Below, piece by piece: positions 1 to 5,668 of a stretch of 5,668 nt of DNA. Positions within the stretch are counted from its first letter, which is position 1. Every line of letters starts with the position of its first letter. The position numbers and the translations under genes were made by a program. The stretch spans positions 1-5,668 of the forward strand of contig CANQUR010000101.1 of NCBI GenBank assembly GCA_947627075.1. Reading direction: 5' to 3'. Below the pieces are notes generated by a model. The model was not told the DNA's origin. It saw only the letters and a program-made list of their open reading frames with translations, and did not search any database. The stretch comes from an uncultured Clostridia bacterium. Its GTDB lineage: Bacteria; Bacillota; Clostridia; Christensenellales; Pumilibacteraceae.

Positions 1-1938
1 TATATGACTATTTGCATCCTCGCCGCTTCCCGGATTCAAATGCGCAACCGAAACGGTAATGGGAATATCGGGATCTTGTGCGTTCTTCAATACTATATCG
101 CCGTATCCCGCACCGTTATTGTTATAGTTATCGTTTGCGTCACCATCGGATATGATGATTATATGCCACTTGGCAACCTCATCCTTACCTTTGGTTCTAA
201 GTAATCTCACAGCCTCGTTGAATGCAGGCGCAAATTGTGTGTCGCTTTCTGACGCTTCGAGTTTATCTATTGCGTTCAATATAGCTGCTTTGTTGCGCAC
301 GGATATCATCGGAGATATAGTTGTTGCTTTTTCTCCGAACTTAACCACTCCGACATAGTCGCGATATGTCAAGCCGTCTTCCAAAAGCGCCTTTGCTCCG
401 ATCTTACAATATTCCATTATCGACGTGCCTTGCTCGAGACTCGCCATAGACGTAGAGCCGTCGACAAGTATAACAAGCGCAACGGGCGGCTTATAGGTCT
501 CTACCGTGACAGGCAACAGATCCGCATATGAATTTGCGTTTTTCATATCGGTGACATTAAATGCGTGTGGCACGGGATGACCGTTTGAATCAAATATGCC
601 CGGCTCATTTCCGCCTACAACGAACAATCCGCCGCCGTAATTCTCTACGTAGGACTTGAGTTCCACGTCGAAATTAGCAGGCATTTTTTCGGATGTAAGA
701 TCCGAATTGGCTACATTCACCAAAATGATCTCGTAATAGTTGCTCATTTCCAAAGCGTTTTGCGGCAATGCTGCAAATTGTTGCTCTTGAGCAGATCCAC
801 CGGCCTTGGGATCTATACATATCCTCGTTATTTCGTTAGTCACGGCGCTATCACCGGAACCAACCGTCTGAAGAGCGGCTTCGAGTCTCTCGCCGTCACC
901 TTCGAATCCTTCGAGGATCAACAATTTATTGTATTGATCCAAATAGAAATATGTCACATAGGAATTATTATAAGCAAAATTGTCCGTATTGTCGCCTTGA
1001 CCGCCGCTACGGGTATTTGCAGTCACCTTAAGGCTATGCAATCCTGCCCTCGTGAACGTATGCGTAAACGTAAACGACACGATTCCCGGCTGCAAGCCCT
1101 GATAATCAGTGAACACCGCATCGGAATTGTCTTTTACGGCATTGCCATTGGCGTCGTAATATGTATCTTCACAAGAGAAATTGATAGTGGAATTGATAGA
1201 ACTTCTTACTGTAATATTTACATTGAACGGAAGCCCGAGCTTAATATTGCTGTCAAGTTCAACACTCAACACTTCCACGTCGTTTATATCGCTCGTATAC
1301 CTATTCGGAAATGAAACCGTGTCGACTTGTATGCCTGTAAGATTCAATTCCGCAGCTGTAGTCATAGCATTTTTATCCGTTTCGATACCGTCGGATACAA
1401 GTACAATCTTCGAACCTCTTTTATTGGATATAAGATCGGAAGCATATATCAAAGCCGATGAAATATCCGAAGCCGTATCATCGATCAATTCGGTCAATGT
1501 GCTGCTGTCGTTGCTTATGAATCGAGAATATGCTTCGCGTACACTTTCAAACTCCAACGACGGCTCCATAACGGTATATTGTTTGTATCCGAATGCCACT
1601 ACTCCGACTTTGAAATTACCTCTGCTTGCATTTATCGAATCCAAAACAAAGCGTTCCTTCATAGTCTTTGGTACTTCGGAATTACCGCTATAAGAATAAT
1701 CCACTACATATACCACTTCGGATTCTTTATTTATCTTATCATACGAGAACGTCATGCCCGACAGAACGGATATACAAAGCACCATTATGATAATATGGCA
1801 AACCATGGATATTATCCTGTTTCTCGTTCTCCTATATCTCTTTGCCAATCTGAAATACGGTATGAGCGTAAGAACGATCGCAGGTATCAGCAATAAAAGG
1901 AGCCATGCTATTGAAAAGTTAACGTTAAAATTTGACAT
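1..1938 (-). CDS. Membrane-anchored protein with two VWA domains flanking a GATase1-like domain (3' end outside window)
   Basis: An uninterrupted frame of 646 codons runs from the ATG at 1938 to the window edge without a stop, so the C-terminus is missing. I see two membrane helices (about residues 10-29 and 42-64) separated by a very basic loop (RLAKRYRRTRNR). By the positive-inside rule the loop is cytoplasmic and everything after helix 2 is outside. The first VWA domain (about 75-215) has a DxSxS MIDAS motif, DYSYS, at D80/S82/S84, SDI at S157 in the usual Thr position, and VSDG with D183. A beta-rich, Ig-like stretch (about 220-330) follows. A GATase1-like region (about 335-465) has GGGLFVVGG at 435-443 and a later LLPV, typical of this family, but no nucleophile-elbow cysteine. 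The second VWA domain has VDGSTSM (D493, S495, S497), T567 and ISDGD (D598), a complete MIDAS. The ATG is the first possible one: an in-frame TGA lies three codons upstream. The family is known but its exact function is not; an adhesive or scaffold role in the envelope, matured with the upstream MoxR ATPase, is an inference. Confidence 0.9.
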   Translation of the reverse strand, partial: MSNFNVNFSIAWLLLLLIPAIVLTLIPYFRLAKRYRRTRNRIISMVCHIIIMVLCISVLSGMTFSYDKINKESEVVYVVDYSYSGNSEVPKTMKERFVLDSINASRGNFKVGVVAFGYKQYTVMEPSLEFESVREAYSRFISNDSSTLTELIDDTASDISSALIYASDLISNKRGSKIVLVSDGIETDKNAMTTAAELNLTGIQVDTVSFPNRYTSDINDVEVLSVELDSNIKLGLPFNVNITVRSSINSTINFSCEDTYYDANGNAVKDNSDAVFTDYQGLQPGIVSFTFTHTFTRAGLHSLKVTANTRSGGQGDNTDNFAYNNSYVTYFYLDQYNKLLILEGFEGDGERLEAALQTVGSGDSAVTNEITRICIDPKAGGSAQEQQFAALPQNALEMSNYYEIILVNVANSDLTSEKMPANFDVELKSYVENYGGGLFVVGGNEPGIFDSNGHPVPHAFNVTDMKNANSYADLLPVTVETYKPPVALVILVDGSTSMASLEQGTSIMEYCKIGAKALLEDGLTYRDYVGVVKFGEKATTISPMISVRNKAAILNAIDKLEASESDTQFAPAFNEAVRLLRTKGKDEVAKWHIIIISDGDANDNYNNNGAGYGDIVLKNAQDPDIPITVSVAHLNPGSGEDANSHI

Positions 1939-1950
1939 TATTATTCATAC

Positions 1951-1958
1951 TCTCCTTT
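1951..1958 (-). promoter_or_regulatory. Shine-Dalgarno site for the two-VWA/GATase-like gene
   Basis: The minus strand reads aaaggaga, the strongest such match in the window, overlapping the last base of the BatA-like stop codon. The spacer to the ATG at 1938 is 13 nt, rather long. Another ATG at 1948 sits only 3 nt after it, but its frame closes after seven codons, so 1938 is the start of the real gene. Confidence 0.65.
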
Positions 1959-4249
1959 TAGAAATTCTCACGGGCTTGCAAAAGCCATTCCGCAAACAAC
2001 AACGCTACCAACGCCGCTGCAAACCAAATAAGCAAATCGTCATATTGGGTCTCTTTAGTTACATTCACACGAGGACCTTCGATCTTTTCACCGCCGATAT
2101 TGAATATATCGCTTTCGGAATTCGGAATTTGTACAAAAAAGTCTATATCGATCTTGTTGTCGGATTTTAAGGTCTGTTGATAAGAGAACAAACCGAATTC
2201 ATCCAAAGTATGCTCGGATGCAGAAGCGAATATGCTATTGGGATCATTCTTTTCCTTGATCGCCGCAAGCGTATTGAATACAACGGTCTCCCCGACAAAA
2301 TAATTATATTTCGTAATTACATCGGGAAACAAATAATCGAAAATGTCCATCATCATTTCGGGGAACGCCGGAAGTCGCGGGAAATTGCTTCCGTTGAGAT
2401 CGCACCCCAATACGATAATATCGCTGTTTTTGTTTATAGCCATCATGGGTCTCAATTCGCTTCCGTTATTAACATTGAGCAAGACTCTGAAATCATCCGA
2501 AACGTCGAATCTCGAATATTTTGTAACAGCCAATCTCATTTCATCATCCGAATACTTCAACGCATTTTCAAGATGTGCAATTATGGGATGACGTTCGGCT
2601 GTAGCTTCTATAAAATGTCTGCTTCCCCAAGGTATATGGTCTTGATCGCTTGGTCCAAGCAAACCTCCGCCCGAAGCGTTCGCATTCGCATTACCTATTC
2701 TTTCGACATTAGATATACCCAATCCGTCTGTTTTACCGTTATCGATAGGATCGATAAGATAAACTATGCTCTTTGACGCAATATCCTCTATCTCGTCCGG
2801 TATATAGTGTTCGAAAATAAACATATCTATACCGGCGTTATACAAACCTTGTTCATATCCGAGTTCGAATTCGGCTTTGGCGGACTCTCTATAATCGATA
2901 GTCCATCTGTCACCGTATTCGTCTTGACATACATTCATTGCCGCTTTTATGAACGGATTCGGTTTTGTCGAAGAATACAATACGGAGATCTTCGGCTTGT
3001 ACCCGCCGAAAAACCAATATTCATTATCATACGATAGAGCGTCGTTAGCATTGGCTATTCTCACGCCTATGCGCTTAAACGAATAAGCGATCTTTTTGTT
3101 GTTTTCATCCGAGGGAGACGGCTCGACATTTTCCATTCGTTCGTCCAAATCCTCGGGCGGATTAGATTCGTCGTATCCGGGAATATTTTTCTCACACCAC
3201 GGCTTTACAAAGAATTCATGCCAAGTATCCAAAGTAAATCTTTGAACAACATCCGGCTCATCGAATCTCAAAGTAGTCGAGAAATAGAGATTGTCATCTT
3301 TGTAATCGTCGCCGTTATTTTCTTTTATTATAGTCGGATCATATCCTATGCCTTCGGCTACGAATTCCAAAACAAGTTCGGTCGCCTTGCCGTATGAAAC
3401 AATATCAACGGAAAAACTGTACGCTCCGTCTCCGTTTATATCGAGAGAACCGTCAAGTATTGCCACATTCTTTTCGACTTCTTCATCGCCTATGTTTATG
3501 ACATTAAGGCTGTCTACCTCCGGATATTCCTTGCCCGTTATCAAAAAGACTTCGGTATCACGGTTGGCAAGCATCCTCTTTTCGGCAAGTTCCATAGCGC
3601 CGACTATGTCCGCATTGCCATAATAACACTCGAGAGGCAAATTCGTATTAGTCCCGGCAGACGTAGGAGTAACTCGATCTATAAGATCGTCCAATGCATT
3701 GTTTAATCTTATCAAATTTTCGTTGTCTTCCGCTTTTTCGTCAATATCTCTGCCAAGCCCCATTACCTGTTTTGCAGCGTCAACACCATTATTGAATTCG
3801 AAATATTCGGCGTTCTTTTTTGCCAAAATGATCGTAACACGTCCATTGGCTACATTCAAAACCTCATTTACTTGTGCACGAAGCTCTCTCAAAGCTCTTT
3901 CGTAACGCGACGAATACTCTCCGCCGACCTCTCTTGAAATCGCCATCATGTTAGCCGAGGCGTCCACTATGTAAACTCTTTCAAAGTTATCTTCTCTTTT
4001 ATCCGCTTCCACTTCGGGCTTTGCCAAGATAAAAGCACATGTGGTAAGTATAAGAATTTGACATAAAACCAAAAGCACATTTCTCAACTTGCTTATTGGG
4101 ATACGTTTTTTCTTGTACTTCAAGCTCAATTTCCACACGAATGTGCTGGAAACGAACTTTTGTTGGAAATTAGGCTTTATTATGTAAATGATAATAAGAG
4201 CGACTATCGCCAACAATCCGAGAAGACCTAAAATATTCGCTAATCTCAT
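1958..4249 (-). CDS. BatA-like membrane protein: BatA N-terminal domain, degenerate VWA, GATase-like region, C-terminal helix
   Basis: This is a complete 763-residue protein. The N-terminus matches the aerotolerance-regulator (BatA) N-terminal family: helix 1 (about 5-25), a cytoplasmic basic loop containing the characteristic VSSTFVWKL (33-41) and KYKKKR, then helix 2 (about 58-77). A VWA-type domain (about 90-265) follows outside the membrane, but its metal site is eroded: DASAN (D96, S98, N100) instead of DxSxS, GNADI with Ala at 213 where Thr is usual, and ITGKE (237-241) where TDG is expected. A beta-sandwich-like stretch (about 262-400) comes next. The GATase-like region (about 418-645) has FIFEHYIPDEI and later DLNGSNFPRLPAFPE, both resembling this family, with no obvious catalytic Cys-His-Glu set. 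A single C-terminal helix (about 738-757) ends in a short cytoplasmic tail, ARENF. The start overlaps the upstream DUF58 stop as ATGA, implying translational coupling. Family placement is firm; the cellular role is not known, and binding rather than enzymatic activity is inferred. Confidence 0.9.
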   Translation of the reverse strand: MRLANILGLLGLLAIVALIIIYIIKPNFQQKFVSSTFVWKLSLKYKKKRIPISKLRNVLLVLCQILILTTCAFILAKPEVEADKREDNFERVYIVDASANMMAISREVGGEYSSRYERALRELRAQVNEVLNVANGRVTIILAKKNAEYFEFNNGVDAAKQVMGLGRDIDEKAEDNENLIRLNNALDDLIDRVTPTSAGTNTNLPLECYYGNADIVGAMELAEKRMLANRDTEVFLITGKEYPEVDSLNVINIGDEEVEKNVAILDGSLDINGDGAYSFSVDIVSYGKATELVLEFVAEGIGYDPTIIKENNGDDYKDDNLYFSTTLRFDEPDVVQRFTLDTWHEFFVKPWCEKNIPGYDESNPPEDLDERMENVEPSPSDENNKKIAYSFKRIGVRIANANDALSYDNEYWFFGGYKPKISVLYSSTKPNPFIKAAMNVCQDEYGDRWTIDYRESAKAEFELGYEQGLYNAGIDMFIFEHYIPDEIEDIASKSIVYLIDPIDNGKTDGLGISNVERIGNANANASGGGLLGPSDQDHIPWGSRHFIEATAERHPIIAHLENALKYSDDEMRLAVTKYSRFDVSDDFRVLLNVNNGSELRPMMAINKNSDIIVLGCDLNGSNFPRLPAFPEMMMDIFDYLFPDVITKYNYFVGETVVFNTLAAIKEKNDPNSIFASASEHTLDEFGLFSYQQTLKSDNKIDIDFFVQIPNSESDIFNIGGEKIEGPRVNVTKETQYDDLLIWFAAALVALLFAEWLLQARENF

Positions 4250-5145
4250 TCCATTATACCTACCTTAAATAACTCGCCGAACAGAACCTTTTCTATCGAT
4301 TTGTCACTGCTTATCGAAATAAAATCAGCTTCACGAGAAACGCAGAATTGCTTGATGTCGGCAATGAAATCTTTCATAGCTTCTTGATAAGCCGCTTGCA
4401 TACTCGGCGTAATCCTTATCTTCATATTTCTTGCATCGGCCATATCCTCCGACTCCGTATCTATCAAATGTACTCTGCCGCTGTATGCGGGATCCACCTC
4501 GTCCGGAGAAAGGACTTGTACAAGCAATACTTGTCGACGTTTATATGAAAGATAGTCGACCGCTTTTTTCCAATCGTTTTCGGTAAAGAAGTCCGATATT
4601 ATAACTGTCAAGCCATCGTTGGTTCCCGTGTTTTGACTATTTGTTATTGCAGTAGCCAAATCGGCGTCATCGGAAAATTCGATATTTTCAAGATCGGCGA
4701 TTGCCTTGAAAAATGTGGTTTTGCCGACGATCATACCATTAGTATTTTCAGCCTTGTCTTTCTTTATAAGATTAAAGGAAACCTTGTCCATGTTGTGAAC
4801 AGCCAAAAAGCCCAGTGCAGCTGCAACCGCTACGGAAAAAGCCGCCTTTTGCGGATTGTCCTTTCCCATAGACGCAGAGCAGTCCAAAAAGATCTGCACG
4901 TGCATCTGCCTTTCATCCGTAAACAACTTAAGAAAGTATTTTTCGAAACGGCTGAAAAGATTCCAGTCTATACGCCTTATATCATCTCCGAGCATATACT
5001 CGCGATAGTCGGCAAATTCGACAGTCTGACCATATGTCTTAACAAGATGCTTACCGCCGAAATAACCCGCAAGATTAGCTCGCAAATTCAACGCCAACGT
5101 CTCTAATCGACTGAAAAATTCATCATTCAAATAAGAGACTTTCAT
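4246..5145 (-). CDS. DUF58 domain-containing protein with a VWA-like fold
   Basis: This is a complete 299-residue, soluble protein with no membrane segment, normal for short DUF58 members. The DUF58 signature is almost canonical: EFADYREYMLGDDIRRIDW at residues 43-61, followed by LKLFTDER (72-79). It leads into a VWA-like core with FLDCSASM (D88, S90, S92), an intact DxSxS metal site, ADLATAI with T165, and IISDFF with D185. DUF58 proteins are regularly encoded directly after MoxR ATPases and are thought to be their partners or to link them to membrane VWA proteins; the molecular activity is unproven. The ATG at 5145 is supported by a gggaga Shine-Dalgarno-like sequence 10 nt upstream and by lying 4 nt after the MoxR stop. 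The gene ends in TGA, which overlaps the start of the BatA-like gene by 4 nt. This also shows that TGA is a stop here. Confidence 0.95.
   Translation of the reverse strand: MKVSYLNDEFFSRLETLALNLRANLAGYFGGKHLVKTYGQTVEFADYREYMLGDDIRRIDWNLFSRFEKYFLKLFTDERQMHVQIFLDCSASMGKDNPQKAAFSVAVAAALGFLAVHNMDKVSFNLIKKDKAENTNGMIVGKTTFFKAIADLENIEFSDDADLATAITNSQNTGTNDGLTVIISDFFTENDWKKAVDYLSYKRRQVLLVQVLSPDEVDPAYSGRVHLIDTESEDMADARNMKIRITPSMQAAYQEAMKDFIADIKQFCVSREADFISISSDKSIEKVLFGELFKVGIME
4259..4266 (-). promoter_or_regulatory. Shine-Dalgarno-like site for the BatA-like gene
   Basis: The minus strand reads aaggtagg, 9 nt before the ATG at 4249 and inside the end of the DUF58 gene. The match is moderate; reinitiation at the ATGA overlap (4246-4249) may contribute more to translation than this site. 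Confidence 0.5.
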
Positions 5146-5149
5146 TTAA

Positions 5150-5668
5150 TTACTTTCTCCCAAAGCCACGCTTTTTCTTGTCATTTTTATTGTTATCAGG
5201 CTCTTCGACAGATACGGCATTTTCCACCGTTTCGGCTTGAGCCTTCGGAGCTTCTTGCTTAACACCGTTACCCTTTTCGAGTTCGTCGATTATCATCTTT
5301 ATGACCATATCAGGCGAAACACGCTCGGCAACAGCCTCGAAGTTCATCTTCATACGATGACGAAGTACGGGATATGCAAGCGCATTAAGATCGGAATATG
5401 CTACGTTGTATCTGCCCTGCATCAAAGCTCGAACTTTGGCTGCCGATATAAGCGCCTGACCTGCACGGGGGCTGGCTCCGAGTCTTACATACTTTTTAGC
5501 TGCCTCGGTAGCACATTCGCTGTTGGGATGAGTCGCAGATACAAGTCTCATTGCGTATCTCATGACCTCTTCGGCAACGGGTATCTGATTTGCCGTCTTG
5601 CGCATTTCGAGAAGCTCCTCGCCGGTACAAGCCGAATCCGCAACTTCCGCCATGGTCTTTTGAGTCAT
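5150..5668 (-). CDS. MoxR-family AAA+ ATPase, C-terminal part only (5' end outside window)
   Basis: The 172 visible residues are the C-terminal lid of a MoxR-type AAA+ ATPase. The diagnostic block is LGASPRAGQAL (63-73), with sensor-2 arginine R68, then AAKVRALMQGRYNVAYSDLNALA and PVLRHRMKMNF (100-110), close to the MoxR consensus. TGEELLEMRK (15-24) matches the family segment before the lid. Walker A, Walker B and the arginine finger must lie upstream of position 5668 and cannot be checked. The Met codon at the window edge is probably internal, since the AAA+ core normally precedes this part. After the lid, residues 133-172 form an atypical tail rich in Glu, Lys, Ala and Asn that ends KNDKKKRGFGRK; it looks disordered. 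MoxR ATPases are believed to remodel or help mature partner proteins, with the VWA proteins downstream as candidate partners. It is the first gene visible in this operon; the TAA stop is 4 nt before the DUF58 start. Confidence 0.92.
   Translation of the reverse strand: MTQKTMAEVADSACTGEELLEMRKTANQIPVAEEVMRYAMRLVSATHPNSECATEAAKKYVRLGASPRAGQALISAAKVRALMQGRYNVAYSDLNALAYPVLRHRMKMNFEAVAERVSPDMVIKMIIDELEKGNGVKQEAPKAQAETVENAVSVEEPDNNKNDKKKRGFGRK
5156..5161 (-). promoter_or_regulatory. Shine-Dalgarno-like site for the DUF58 gene
   Basis: The minus strand reads gggaga, 10 nt before the ATG at 5145. It lies within the last codons of the MoxR gene and supports the chosen DUF58 start and coupled translation. 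Confidence 0.6.

Noticed and set aside
760..1314. Plus-strand open frame of 184 codons
   Set aside because: It lies wholly antisense to the two-VWA/GATase-like gene, has no family resemblance and no clear ribosome binding site. The minus-strand frame has continuous domain signatures here.
1925..1960. Terminator or promoter in the gap between the BatA-like gene and the last gene
   Set aside because: The gap is only 19 nt and contains a ribosome binding site; no stem-loop with a U-tract and no paired -35/-10 elements are visible.
2177..2776. Plus-strand open frame of 199 codons
   Set aside because: It is antisense to the GATase-like part of the BatA-like gene, and the translation shows no recognisable domain. 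It is explained as a shadow of the real gene's codon bias.
4633..5106. Plus-strand open frame of 157 codons
   Set aside because: It is antisense to the DUF58 core, whose signature motifs are unmistakable on the minus strand.
5666..5668. ATG at the right edge as the true start of the MoxR gene
   Set aside because: The residues that follow correspond to the region after the AAA+ core, so this Met is most likely internal and the gene continues beyond the window.

Overview
The window is a tightly packed stretch of one minus-strand operon, read from the right edge (position 5668) to the left edge (position 1). Essentially every base is coding. In transcription order it holds: the 3' end of a MoxR-family AAA+ ATPase gene (5' end outside the window); a complete DUF58/VWA-like gene; a complete BatA-like membrane VWA gene; and a long gene for a membrane protein with two VWA domains flanking a glutamine-amidotransferase-like (GATase1-like) domain, which is still open at position 1. 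I see no RNA genes, mobile elements, CRISPR arrays, large repeats, convincing promoters or terminators.

This gene order (MoxR, DUF58, BatA-like VWA, VWA/GATase-like) is an established bacterial arrangement. The MoxR ATPase is thought to act as a chaperone-like partner of the VWA proteins. DUF58 is soluble here, and the other two are anchored by paired N-terminal membrane helices with their large domains predicted outside the cytoplasm. The biochemical role of such operons is mostly unresolved; proposals include assembly or maturation of envelope complexes and stress tolerance.

The genes are coupled: 4 nt separate the first two, the second and third overlap by ATGA, and 19 nt lie between the third and fourth. 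Each internal start has a purine-rich Shine-Dalgarno-like sequence. Frequent ATA and AGA codons, a G+C content that looks like the low 40s percent (by eye), TGA used as stop and the gene order fit an anaerobic Firmicutes/Clostridia-type bacterium, perhaps an uncultured gut lineage. That assignment is an inference and is not proven here.

The most notable points are the eroded metal-binding (MIDAS) site of the BatA-like protein next to intact sites in its neighbours, the two-VWA/GATase-like architecture of the last gene, GATase-like folds without a visible catalytic cysteine, an unusual charged tail on the MoxR protein, and a tiny decoy reading frame just after the ribosome binding site of the last gene. 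I do not see clear evidence of a wholly new system.
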